Shown: piece after piece, positions 49,756 through 62,073 of the stretch | Layout of the letters: every line of letters begins with the position of its first letter | Numbering within the stretch: position 1 is the first letter of the stretch | Assembly: GCA_037903475.1 (NCBI GenBank) | Contig: JBAJFG010000054.1 | Location: 310,001-374,000, forward strand | Direction: 5' to 3' | DNA from: Ancylostoma caninum | Taxonomy: Eukaryota > Nematoda > Chromadorea > Rhabditida > Ancylostomatidae | Length of the DNA: 64,000 nucleotides | Notes under the pieces: generated by a model | Told to the model about the DNA's origin: nothing | Database searches by the model: none | The model's input: only the letters and a program-made list of their open reading frames with translations | Translations under genes and position numbers: made by a program

Positions 49756-52351
49756 TGAAAAAAAAAAGGAGTTGGAAGCGTTGCGACAATGCTAGGAAAT
49801 TTCGAACTTCTGATTCGAAACAGCGTTAAGCCCCTTTGGGAACTGCAGAACTGCATGCTTGTAGAATAATAATGCTAATCCAATAGAAAACTAACCTCAG
49901 CAGAAGTTCGAATGTTTGCCTGAGCACCAGAGTATTACATTTTAAAATATCTTTCGAATTTTTGAGCATTCATTTTTTATCACCCTCGAATTTCGGAATT
50001 TTTGGAACGCTCGATTTCTCAAATGTTCGAACGTTCGAACAAATATTCGAATTTTATTCGATTTGCTCAGGGCTCTACCACAGGGCAAGTGGTATTAATA
50101 GCATCCCAGATGAAGCTGCTATGAGTACATAGTTTAACTCCTGGATTTTTCAATATGGCAACAAATCACAGCATGGTGCGGTGGCTACGCCAGCTAATGT
50201 AGAATGTAAAACCTAACTTCACCATCAAGCTCACCACCTCTGTTAAAAAAAGAAGGGGTATACATTAACTGACGCAAAACGTCGCTAACTTCGAAAAATA
50301 TAGATAAGCTCCAGGGCTCCAGTGTGACGTTGCTTGCTTTGCTGACCAGGGAGATGGGAGGGGGGGGGAGGTGGAAAGGAGTGACAACTCTGCCACCCCC
50401 TGGACGCAGAATGAATAATGAATTGATTAAAAATATTAATTTCACTGTTATTCAACCAATAACAAATATTTTAAAATAATAACAAAAGCGAACACTAAAA
50501 ATGAACTTATGCGATTTTTTACCTGTTTAAGAAGTAATTTCACTTCCTTTGCGTCCACCAATGATAAGCTCTGCTTTCTCATGAACAGAAGTATGAATCA
50601 TGTCAGGTCGAATCTAAATATGTGGAACCCCCGGCTGCTGACGTTCTCTCCTGGCAGAAAATACTAGAAAAACAAAATTTTTTATGGACAGATCAACCAC
50701 ATCCAGGCAATTTTGCAGTGGTGTTCTCTGTGAAATATGAACTGCTGTTTTTGACGAAAATCAGACTGAAAACTCAACGTTGCGCAACCTGTGAAGTACA
50801 CAAACTGAGTATGATAGTTCTGTTCCTGGAATATTCGAGCTTCTTCACTTTCAAAATGGTTGAGGACGAACGATGCTTTGCTAAGGATTACGGTGCCGTG
50901 CCCATCCTTTCTTTGCAAAAACTACGGCCAGTATTGTGCGAAAAATTTGTGCTAGTGTGAGTTCTTCAATTCTCTGTTTACAATACTTAGCAGTTCCTCG
51001 TTTTCTAGGAGAAAGAGAAGCCTCTGACCTGACATAAATGGCAAAAGTGTATGCAAATTTGGATTATGATGAGGATGACAACACTGTCATGGGTCAGGAC
51101 GAGATCACATAATTTGCATAATTTGGATGGGAGGAAATCGTGAGTAATGATGAGTAAGCGATTACCGGTCAGGTTTTTCTTCGCAGCCCAGCAGCCGCTC
51201 TCCAGTTTTCGCTATGCCTTTCGGAGGGAAAACTGACTGCTTTTTCTAGCAGAACTTTGATGAATTGCTCGACGCAGTATATGCACATGTACAGTACCCA
51301 ACTGTTTCCGCCAGCTATTTTTCTCCAGGCTAAAGGCACTTGCCCGCACGGCATTAACGACATTTTTACAGCTAGTGTTTATGGAGAGGGTTGTAAAAAA
51401 GTGTATGCGTTGTAAATATCTCATACAACCGTACAATCTTTTGCTCAAGGCGAAATCTAACTATCGTAAGTTCACTGCTTAGATTACCTAATCCTGTATG
51501 TGCAGCCGATGTTACGGTCATTTCTGGGGCTAGTTTGTAGCCAAGCAACATGTGGCAAGTGGAGCAATTATCGGATGATCCTTAGAGGGCGCTCATGTTT
51601 GAAGCAATTACGTACCTTATTGGAACCCTGTTGATTGGGAGAGGTCTGGAATAAGAGCGTGGTGTTTGATCAGAGACGAAGTCTGAGGGCGAATATAGAG
51701 AGGGAGTGGATCTGCATAGTTGAAGTTGAATATCGTTAATTTAGCGTATGTAAAGCAAGGCATTCAGTAGTACTGTCGAGGATTCATGCACTAAACTTGT
51801 ACAAGAGATGAACGTGATCCTCTGTATTGCTGGATATCATTTTAGTAGATTTATGGCACAACATTAAATATGACAAGAGCCTGAATTTCACAACACTTTT
51901 GGAAGTTGTTGTTAAACGTGACAAACACAAAGTGTAAACGAAAAGTAAGGCATATCAAAGTCAAATCTTGGGTGTGAACAGCGCTACCCATTTGCATAGC
52001 TCCGGAGGCTCCGATTATTCGACAGCATCACCATACATAGACAACTGGGACGACCTATACATATTAATAAAGTTGGATCTCAGTATTTTCGATGGTACTC
52101 GATTATTTCTACGCTGACAATGGAACAGATGTAACTGTTACTACAAATTACTGTTTCTGTTCCAATTCCAATAGCACCGGAGTTTAACAGCAGGGAGAAA
52201 ACTTAGTTCTTTTAAGTTCATTCCGAAGATTTCTGGACTTTTTCTCGAGAGAAAAGATGTTTCCTGCATGGCACCCAGCGTATTCTCATGTTTGTTGTGA
52301 CTGATCGATCCAATACCTTGGGATATTGTCATGTTGTTTTTTGGAGAGAAA
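49756..52351. other. Spacer without recognisable gene
   Basis: The spacer includes a TTCGAA-rich stretch (about 49,980-50,060) and a 9-base poly(G) run at 50360-50368. A 112-codon plus frame at 50622-50960 is unsupported. Confidence 0.35.
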
Positions 52352-53079
52352 ACGTTGTTTTATTGTTTACATAAAGCGATGTGCTTTTGATCTTGGAAGC
52401 ATTTATTTTTCAACTTCTGCTTGGTCCACGAGTATTCCCCTTTTCCTCTTCCACTTTCCTATCCATTTAGAGCGAGATATATAGTATGAGGAGCATAAAA
52501 GGATATTTACATTATATCGTCTACATTTTTATTGTTCTGCATCATCAGCCCGAACGAAAAAAAGGAGCATCACTCTTATTGATATACAGGACATAAATCC
52601 GTAAGAATGAAGTGAACAGTCCTGCCGCGATACCACTCAGAATGAATGAGTTTCTAGGACAAAACGTGATGTAGCTTCCGATACTTATTTTCACTTTTCA
52701 TCAATGATTGAAGCTAAATACATAGTTATTTAGGCAAAGGACGCTCACGTTTTTTCTGGAGAAATAGTCTACTCTGGAAGGGTGAGCAAGTGATTGTCCA
52801 TAGCTTCCAGTGCATCAGCCGCTGAATAGTCGTGGCAGCCCTGAGAAATGCCTCCCAGCGAATGAGTCGGAAATCTTCATGAAAATAAAAAAAGGAAAAA
52901 CTCCTTCCAGCTCCCTTCCCTTCCGTTTTTATTGAAGGTTTCCTAACGTTAGTTTTTTATTGTCAACGAAACTTTTCCTTTGATCTTGAAAGCATTTGCC
53001 TTTTTTGTTCTACCTGGTCATGCCTCTTTTTTGGCGGAAATTCCATTTTCTCACTCCACTTTGCGCTCCATTCAGGTTG
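52352..53079 (-). repeat. Diverged duplication pair
   Basis: The minus-strand sequence of about 53079-52946 recurs, diverged, at about 52470-52352. Shared blocks include aatgga, aaagtgga, atgcttycaagatcaaa and acaataaaa. The duplication covers part of a possible exon and its following intron, so it is a segmental duplicate and not a splice artefact. Confidence 0.55.
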
Positions 53080-53119
53080 TTCCATGGAATGAGGTAAACA
53101 AAGGACCACTTTCAGTCGT
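52769..53119 (-). CDS. Possible 3' part of a small gene, function unknown
   Basis: Two minus-strand blocks join in phase: 53119-53014 (acceptor actttttcag, donor CAG|gtagaac) and 52840-52769 (acceptor gcatttctcag, ending TAG). They encode LKVVLCLPHSMEQPEWSAKW, then KRHDQ, then GCHDYSAADALEAMDNHLL and a stop. A possible earlier small exon ends TTGCCAAGTT|gtaaga near 53160. I recognise no domain. Composition and matching phases suggest real coding sequence, but no start codon is placed, and part of it is duplicated at 52.4 kb. It could be a pseudogene or chance. Confidence 0.3.
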
Positions 53120-56100
53120 CTGAAAAAGTTTCGCAGAGATGTTCCATCTACACTCTTACAACTTGGCAAGGGGAAAAACTCTGCAATTCAACCATTTGAT
53201 TAAAAAGCCCTTATTGGATGGTTTACGAGAATAGATGCTAGTTTTAATTCTCATGTTCCTCCCATTCGAAGAATTTCCGTTAATTTTCAAGAAGCTTAAC
53301 ATTCGTCCTCAACGGGAGCGCAAGCCTCGTAGGTAGCTGCGTTGCGTAATGCTCACTAGCATATCTGAGTGACAGACACATAATTAGTATGCAGACTGTG
53401 TCTAATCACTTAGTCCACTGTCGTTACGTCACTGACTCGAGTGGCTGCACGCAACTTCTTCTAAGAACATCTCCTAAAAGGGGACAGATGTTTAAGTGCG
53501 CGGCGGCGAAGCTGTAAGGTAAAGAAACGGCTCTTTTTACGAATATTCCCTTGCGGTTAGCAGGGTCTTACTCCTTGGCTTGCACTCTTACCCCCTGCCA
53601 AAAAGGGTTAAAAATGAAAGAAACGGGCAAATTGGCTACATTCTGAGGTCTTTATATTCTAATTGATATAACACCTTCCCTTAACATTAATGATCTTATT
53701 GCTAAGGAAAGGAAACTCGGAAGGGAATCCAATTTAAAAGGTCTTCCTCGCCATTTCCCAATTTGAACCGATCCTCGGGGAAGCCTCATAAACTATCAAT
53801 TAGAAGCCATTATTGTTAGGAACGCGATTTGCATAACTGAGCGACTGGTCATGGAGGAGCTGGAAAGCTCAGACGAAGATTGGCTAAGCCTTTCACTGAC
53901 TTTTCCACTGTAGAATCAAAGTTTAGATATAATATGCAAACATACTTTAAAGTTAAATGTTTGTCGGCACGTTCTACTTTTCAGGAATTTTCCTAGTTTA
54001 AGGCAGACCTCCACCTCATTTTCAATACGGAGATATTAAAGGTAGCAACCACGGTGAATCTGCGATGATGTTAGTGGAAAATAGCGGTTTGGTGCCCATG
54101 GGAAACAACATGGACTTATTCCAAAACCAAAAATAAACATATAGCAATCCCATGTTACTATGCTGAAAATTACACAGTAACTATTATACGTCTCATTTGT
54201 AATGAGGCACCGACCACAATCCACATTCTCCGAACACAGAGTTCTTTTTTTTTGAGGCATTGCTGGTATTTGATTGTTCCTGGCAGCTCATGCAGTCTAC
54301 ATTTCTCTACCTATCTATTTATTTTCAATACAAAATGCCAAGGGCACAATGCGACCCTTCATCGAAGGTAAAGAAAGAGAACAGTGACAATTGATTTGAT
54401 AGGTCTTTGGATGCATCATTGGGGAGTGAATGCTAATATCATTTCTTGAATGCAGGCTATTTGAGGCTCTCTTACGTATCAAACCTTTCTGTATCCCAGG
54501 AACGATTTCTGAGGTAGTACTCCCACTTTACGTCACATCAATGGCATTTTCCACAGTATCAAATCGCCTATCGCCATACGCTAGCGAGCTCGCTCCAGCC
54601 TCGACAAGGAATGTCTTTATTGAACTAATGTTTCAGTCTCGTCGCATGATTCCACGCTGCGAAATGGTCGAGATACATATGATTCACACGCTGTGAACGC
54701 CTGGTCAGAGAATGAAATTCAGGAAGAAGTCAGAATAGAAAACGAGAAAGAAAGTGCTAGTCGATTATAAAGACCACTATTTTTTTAGCTGGTAGTCCGT
54801 ACGGCACTCTTTCGTTAGCCGTGCATTTACAAAGAGAAAGGAAAAAATGTTGAGCCATCTTTACTGAAACCGAAAAGGACTCAAAACGGTAAGAGAAGCA
54901 ACATACCAGGATTTTGTGAAAGTTGAACTCGTGTGCTTTTCTTGATGATTGGCTGGTGATGTTTTGTAAGACACTATCAGGAACAGAAAAAAATTTAATT
55001 GTTGATTCTGCGAAATTGTACATATTTTATGGTGCTCTACCTCTAAGAAAGCATTTAGCCTTCGTGAATGAAATTTAAAAAAAAGGATATTTTAGGGTAC
55101 AATCAGGTGTTATTCGTAGCAAGACTGGGCACAACAACGATCCAGGCAACACAAGCAAAACAACCGTAAATGATCCGATGTGAAAGACAAGAAATTTTTC
55201 TTAAAAACTGTCTATGGGCAGGTCGTGGAGACGTCACTGACAAAACCTAGCCTACATTAAAGTGCCCAGGCTATGGAATATTGTCAATCCCAAAAATTCA
55301 AACCTGTAGGCTAAAAGTATTGAGAATCTCGGTAAAGCGTTTAATGTCAAGAAGGTATTCGATCTTCCTCGGGAAATTTTATCCTACAGACTTGAGTTCT
55401 TAGGATTGGCAATATTTGTTAGCTCCCAGAGTGCATGACGAATGGTGGATTCGTGTAAGTTTACAAAAACCTTGTGGTCCACAACTATACTCATGTATTA
55501 CAAAATCAACAGCATGCAAAGCAGAAAAATCGTGATAAAGTGAGTTGGTTCAAGTAATGCGGTCCCCAAATGTAGTTCCAAGAAAGCTAGGGTTTGAGTT
55601 GAGCGAGAAAAAAGAAAACACAGACGTAATCAAGAAGAAGCATATATACAGAGTGCGAAGCTACGTATTCATAGCTTCACTTCTGATCATCGTCGCCGAG
55701 CATATGTTTGGCAACACTCAATGTGTGCGTTATGGGAGCGCTCGCTGAAACGACGACTTTTCCAAGGTGTGCCAGAGAAGGAAGTGACATAGCATGTCGA
55801 GATTTATTCACATAACTCGCTGGTATTCTCAGTAAGTAGCAGGCATTAACCTCCTCGTTCACGTGCTTAAATACGTAACAGCAAATGAATAATTTGTTTC
55901 ACCATTTGTTTGGATCAATTCTACTCGGAGTTTGGGGAGAAAATGACTTTCTAAGAAGCGGAACTCCACTACGTCCAAACGGTCCTATGTTTACGGGTAA
56001 AGTGGTTGCAGCAAAGTTCTTCAATCGAGAACACCACTACGTAACTTCAAAAAATCCTTAGTTACAACCACACCTAGTTCCAGTTAATTAGCGTTTAGCG

Positions 56101-56912
56101 AAATTTTTAAAGTTTGGAGCTCATTTGGTGCATCACGAGTGGACAGGAATTATGGTGAAAATATTCACGGTAGAGGTTTTTCACTAAACGTGGATAAAGC
56201 TGGGAACTGGTGAAAAACCCTATGTACTTCATGCATAAAATATGTACGTGGTCAGGATTCAATTTACCGTAGCTTCTATAAAATAAAGATCAGAAAGTGC
56301 ATAACCGACCATTATTTCTGTCCCAGAATTTCGATGAAATCTGCATTCTATCGGAACAATCCCCCGAGAGGAGCAATTGGATTACACATGCTCTTTGAGA
56401 GAAAATTTAAGATTTGAAAGCACTTATCAAGAGGACGTAAGCGGCGGATTCCCAATTTGAGTTCACAGATTAGGCTTGCCTCATACATAGCTACTGAGGA
56501 CCTAGCCAAACCGTTTTGTCACCAAACCTACAGAAATCAGAACTTATTTTAGTACTCTTACTCGACAATAGCCTTTTGAAGTATAATAATGCATTCAAAA
56601 TTTAATGTGGTCTTATGACTATTGGCGAAGGAGTGATCCGCCAGAATCATGGGACAGAAATTACGATATAACCGAAACTGTATTGTAGTGTGGGCACATC
56701 GGTGGCAGTTTCATGCGGTGAGGTCACATTTGTGAAAAGTTCGGATCAGGTTAAAGTTTGTACATGGATGAAAGACTTTATCAGGATATATTCATAGATT
56801 TCAGCAAATCTTCCAGAAAACTTTGAGCATTAACAAATCCGAATCTCATCTGTGAATGTTGCAAAAACTATCTTTGGCACTAAACAAGAAAGGAACAGCG
56901 TCAGTGCTGCCG
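53120..56912. other. Spacer without recognisable gene
   Basis: AT-rich sequence with short open frames on both strands (for example 54430-54696 plus and 54757-55023 minus). None has supporting motifs. Confidence 0.35.
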
Positions 56913-59900
56913 TTAGATCGGCCTCATGAGCTTCTCCACACCCGATGCCTCGTCTCCAGGCGACAGCGCTCCGTCAGCTTTGGCTTCGAAATATCGCCTC
57001 GTTGTGTGGAATACCTAGAGCACACAAAGTTATCGCTTGGGCATTCTCGATGCATTGGCATTAGCATAGAATCCATCACTTACGGCGAGTCTCCAGAACA
57101 GAACGGCTGCTATTAGGAGCACAATGGCTTTCACAATACCGATGATAATTGCCCTGGTAAAGAAGTCCTCATGATGAGCTAAAATAAAGAGGTTTTAGCG
57201 GCTAAAACAGAAGAACTAGAGAGGGAAGCACTATGAATCTCACCCTGGTTATAAAACTCCAAATACTTTTCCGTGTTGAAAATGGCGACGATAAGTTTGA
57301 GCACGGTCACCAGAGCCCACACAGCAAATTGGAAAGCCTGAAAGATTAGAATATTTGTAATAGGACGTGAGATATAGAATGTTTGATTTTGATAGTGAAA
57401 GTTTTAGTTTCCCAAACTGTATCTGTTTCCCAAACTGTATCTGTGCGGTACAGCAGTCTAAATTAGCCCTTATAATATCGGCACAGCTTTGCCATCTTAA
57501 AGGCAGCATCGACGGAAATCTTCGCTTCGGAGACTTTGCCATAGTCCGGGGCTTTTTTAGGGATGAGGAGCTCAATAGTTAGTGCTGAAATAACCCTAAA
57601 CGCGAGAGAAATCCACTAGATAAACTTGCTGCTTTCCGTGCGCCTTAATGCACTCCTCTGACACTTATGCTCTCATACTTGCCTGCTGTTCAAGAACGAA
57701 TTAAATGGTTTTGAAAAATGAAAGGTATTGACTGAGTGAAAATTTGAAGATACCGATTGCCCAACTGATCATCAAAAAAGTCATTTCATACTTGAAGACC
57801 TAGTTTTCACAATAGTTGAGGTTTTATTAAACAGTTCTAATTATTTCCATTTTATAACCCTTGAAGAAATGTTACCTAAATTGAGTGAAGGCTCAAAATT
57901 CTATGTTCCAAAATTGGCATAGATACGTACGTGAGTTTTAACAAGCCATTTGCAGAAAATTTAAAGAAATCGGGGAATCTGTTCTCTGGCTCTACCCAAT
58001 TGGTCAACGAAGTCTTACATTCCTTCAAATTAGGCAAGAAGGAACCTGTTCCAACTGCACATATGATTTTAAATTGAAATCGAATATGTGGTCTATGTCA
58101 AGAAGAAGCTGATTAACGACGGTGACTCCATCCTCTATCCATAAGCCAGTTCAAATACCATTCAGATGCACAGCCGGCCGCTCAGCTGAATAGCGGAAGC
58201 TTTTATCACCACAGGAAGTATGATTCTGATTCATGAAGTGCGAGAAAGAGCATTTCGTGCCAGTAAATGCTGTATGAATGAATTATATTCTACTAGTAGA
58301 ACCTTCATTCAGGATTTTTTTTTGTCTGTGTTACATAGCTCTAATGGTGTTCGACCGAACTGATGGTGACTAAGTGCCATACCTCATTTAAGCGAAGAAG
58401 CGTCCTCTATCAACATCCGTCTAAATTCAGCTAGCGTTTGTTTCACTCAAGGTTCTGTAGACTTTCCCAAAATAATGCTTGAATTGTTTGAACTTTGATG
58501 ACACCAGCAAAATTAATAGTGAACATGGTCTTTTACGTCACACACGAATAAGAATAAAATACTTTTTACATTATCAGGCTCTTTGGAATATTAACTTTCG
58601 GCACTGTTATACATATTCCGTATTGTAGACTTATTCGAGCGCGCCCACAGGCAGAATGCGGAGCGAATACTTCAAAATTACGAGATGGCAGAGATAAATG
58701 CCATAAAAGCTGAGATTGCGACTACTGGTGAGTCTAATGCCTGCGTTCGCTTCTAGGTGAAAAATTCATTTAGAGATGGGACGGCCAAGGAGGAAGTGGG
58801 AGTACTCATCCAGATCCTATGACATAACCAGATTTCTACCTGCAGGAGATTTTGAGGAATGTGATGTATGCTAGACTACAAAACTACAGGAACGTGGAGG
58901 AACAATTATAAGTGCCTGTAGTTCCCTAGCTGATGTTCTGTTATCAGTCCTAAGGCGTTGATTTTCTCTTTGACATTGATGATGTGTTTTTGCCAAGTAA
59001 TCACGTTTAACACCTGTAAGCTACATGACGCCAAGAAATTCATGCCTACTGCGTTGTGTGTTATACTTCCTGAAGGTCAAACAGTAACTTGTTATAGGCG
59101 CACATGCGACTCGCAAAAATCATCCTCTTCAGACATCTCTTACTCAACCATTTGTCGATGTTAATTCAACCATTTTGTGTGGCATTTTTCAAACCTAGAA
59201 ACTTATGATAAATCTCAGAACGTCAACGGTGGAGGATGAGATGTTTATGAAACTGCACCACCTTTGCTGACATTTTAAGTTTGACTAGCGATTCTTAACT
59301 ACGACGAGAGCTTAGGATTGGCAAAAACAGCTTGTGATGGTTCTAAAGCAATCGAAACTTGGGTTAAGCAAATACCTACTTAGGCCCAATACATCGGCCT
59401 CTCGCTGCACTTAAAGCCCCTTTGCACCTCACAAAGAATGCCAGCTAATTGAACTGAGGCGAAAAAAGAAGTTCGGACAGTCCGTGGGCGAGTAGTGTGA
59501 CATCTTGTAGTCTAGGGGGCATTCCATATAGGAGGGTTGACACCCGACCTTTCAAGGAAAAAAGTTTAAAAAACTTCTGGAAGATCGTGACATGGGATGA
59601 CAACGATTGATAGAAAAAAATGGGAAACCTACTATAACATTACTAGTCACCGAAAAAGATAGCGTGGCCTCAGCAATATAATATATGTAGCAACATATGT
59701 ATATTATGTATATTGGTTAGATTTGCAGAGTATGAACTACTGTTTATTTAATTCTTGGCCATGGATGGATAATGAAATCACGAGGAGTACAGGTCGTGTT
59801 GTGTTCACTGCATATTTGTGCACCTATGTAAAACAACAACTAGAAGGGGGAGGAAATGCTTCTTTTCGAGATTACATACCGCATAGAGGTTGATAGGCCA

Positions 59901-60302
59901 CATCCATCGATGCTTCTCCTTCTTGAGGGCATAAAGGGTGAGGAGAATGATGACGAAGTGTGGCCCTAAAACACATGATTTATGTTGTGTTATCGCAAAC
60001 CGAGCGTTTCCTCTATGAAGAGACCAAGCAGAACAAGAATACCTATCCAGAAAATCCAGTATGGAAACAAGAACAGAACGTAGATGGGAATCACTAGCAT
60101 TTCAAGCAGGAGAAGAGCCTTCGCAGCATTCTAAATCAGTAGAAATGGTCACTAGAATCAGGCCAACGTTAGCAGTACATACCACTACGTGCATGCGACG
60201 GAGCAGGCAGCGGTACTCGGGATTCTGTTCCTCCCAGTCCACGTCCCATTGCCAAAGATTTGTAATGTAGTGAGCAAGCGGGACCTTATCAAACAGAATC
60301 AT
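56913..60302 (-). CDS. Four-transmembrane protein, resembling nematode tetraspan (DUF7027/LAPTM-like) proteins
   Basis: Six minus-strand exons join in phase to 194 residues: 60302-60183, 60130-60043, 59965-59880, 57337-57244, 57178-57084 and 57014-56913 (TAA). The cytosolic N-terminus contains NPEYRCLLRRMH. TM1 is about 44-69 (LLLLEMLVIPIYVLFLFPYW), and TM2 about 71-84 (FVIILLTLYAL) is followed by a basic loop KKEKHRWMW. TM3 is about 99-118 (FAVWALVTVLKLIVAIF), TM4 about 140-160 (IIIGIVKAIVLLIAAVLFW), and a 33-residue acidic/basic tail follows. The YRC...H N-terminal motif and four-helix layout resemble nematode DUF7027-type proteins; that family call is from memory and tentative. It probably resides in internal or plasma membranes; its function is unknown. 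The start lies just after tttag, which could be a trans-splice acceptor or an intron end, so an upstream exon is possible. Confidence 0.75.
57338..59879 (-). other. Intron 3 of the four-TM gene
   Basis: The donor is GCG|gtatgt and the acceptor is ctttcag|GCT, phase 0, length 2.5 kb. An 18-base tandem duplication lies near its 3' end. No nested gene is recognised. Confidence 0.75.
57407..57442. repeat. 18-bp tandem duplication
   Basis: gtttcccaaactgtatct occurs twice in immediate succession within the intron, about 70 bases from the exon 4 acceptor. Confidence 0.9.
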
Positions 60303-60735
60303 CTCTAAACATGTAATATAGCATCAGAGCTACCGAACTAGCTTTTGTTGAGAATTAGCCAAAGGCGTCGTCTTCTTGCAATGGACTCGATGAATGATTC
60401 AAATAACCGCCATCTATTAAATTTCTGTGGAAGAACGCATGAAACAAAATTATGGCAAAAACTGATAAATGATCAGGAACTATCGATACGCCTGCCACTG
60501 GCGCAGGCGAAATTGTTCGCCTTGCCGTAGTCAAGGAACCGGTTCACTAGAGGGAATGTTGAAGGACACCATGAACAACAACCGAGATTTCATTTTCACC
60601 CCACAACTCTACAAGCCCTGCAAAAAGCGAAGGAATGCCAGTCAAGACCTTTGTTTTCACATGCCTCTCAAATGACTAAGTTGCTGGTCAGTGCAGAAGA
60701 CGAAACTTCATGGCTGCATAGGGACCCGGCACCCC
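60303..60735. other. Upstream region of the four-TM gene
   Basis: Likely holds the promoter and any 5' UTR exon. No specific elements could be recognised. Confidence 0.35.
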
Positions 60736-60774
60736 GAGAACGGTACGGGTGCCGGCAGCACCGGTACCGTTCTC
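60736..60774. other. Strong GC-rich hairpin with an alternative pairing
   Basis: GAGAACGGTACGGGTGC and GCACCGGTACCGTTCTC pair over 17 bp with one mismatch around a CGGCA loop. Just before it, CCGGCACCC (60726-60734) can instead pair with GGGTGCCGG (60747-60755), which overlaps the first arm. The two folds exclude each other. Confidence 0.7.
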
Positions 60775-60954
60775 CTTAGCTTCTCCCGTTGCAAGTTGCC
60801 CACCTCCCTCTTAACACACTTCACTACTACTCCGTCCGTTATAAGTAAGTTAAGAAGGTGTTTTTGCTTGCTCCTATTTATTGATATACTGTTTCTTTTA
60901 TAGGTGCTGTATTACATTGAGAAGCGTCCACACACAAATTTAAATTAGTCATAA

Positions 60955-61438
60955 ATAAAGCCAAGTGAACTTAGGTTTTCCTGAAAGTGAATATCCACTG
61001 TACTTTTTCTTCACATCTAGAGCAAGCCCTCGGGAAAAATCGTCTCATAACTCTACGAACCCTGCGTACAGAACAAAGTGCATCCTCCAGCCCAAAATCG
61101 ACCTCTCTGGAGCAGAAATCTATTTCTACGCCGTCTCTTCAACATTAATGTCTTCCACTTAGACGCTATTAACATCCCCAGAAGCTTGAGCTGCATTTGT
61201 TCCACTATTGTAGTGGAACAGTTGGAAGTGTCAGAGATGCACGCTCTTGTCGAATCGGAGGGTAACTATTCATTGGACAGAAAATGAGAAGTGACGGGAA
61301 TTGGGAGAATTGCTTATCATGTTCGTAAATCGCAAAATAAGAGCTACAAGAGCTACAATACATGACCTATGATAGACTATCAAATCTTCGTAAGTAAATC
61401 GAGTTGAAAAAACCGGACGAACTTATTGCCCAACCCAA
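60955..61438 (-). mobile_element. Mariner-derived relic, copy 2
   Basis: The right terminus, read in complement, is TGGGTTGGGCAATAAGTTCG, matching the termini of the 32.8-kb copy. Internal blocks shared with that copy include tttcttcacatctagagcaa, acctctctgg and gtggaacagt. The left terminal repeat is not recognisable. The transposase fragment on the minus strand has stops. Confidence 0.65.
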
Positions 61439-62009
61439 TAACAAATGCGTGAACAGCTACTGGGACAACTCAGTCCTAAGACATTGTTTTCCGATCTCAC
61501 TTAGTCTTAAGGCCCTTGGAAAAGCCCCCCAGCCGCCATGTGGATGATCTAGTCAAAAAGAATTAAGAAGATTTTGATGAACACTCACTGGAATTTTAAC
61601 ACCTTCAAGTGTTTTCTTACTCTAAAACTTGCCATTTTATCAGCATCTCTCAAATAAGGTCTTGATCACTTTCATAAGAACTCCATAGAAATTCATAAAA
61701 ATAAAACAGTTTCTCAAGTAGAAACTGGGGAGGGGGGAGGAGAAGGGTGTGGAGAAACATGTAGTCTGCAGCGTTTTGGGGACTGGGTTGGAAAAATTAA
61801 AATCTGAATTCAAACATTGTTGAGTTCTATAGTGAGTTGTTTATTGTGGGAATAAGGGTTCGTTGGGAGGCGCTCGGATATTGACTGCCACATTCCATAG
61901 GAGTTCCTGTGAATAACCCGATTTGATACCAGTGTTGTTTTTTTACAGCTTTAATTTGTTTAGTTATGGATTTTATTTATACATCGATCAGGTTTTCTTG
62001 TATGGAGCA
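61439..62009. other. Spacer without recognisable gene
   Basis: AT-rich sequence that may include the decayed body of the retroelement whose tail follows. Confidence 0.35.
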
Positions 62010-62073
62010 CCTTCAGTGCACTCAATAAATAAATAAATAAATAAATAAATAGGTAAATAAATATTTAAATAAA
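62010..62073 (+). mobile_element. 3' end of a non-LTR element with (AAAT)n tail
   Basis: GGAGCACCTTCAGTGCACTC forms a short stem-loop followed by (AATA)n, as at 28126-28218. The tail directly abuts the 5' end of the Helitron. Confidence 0.5.
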
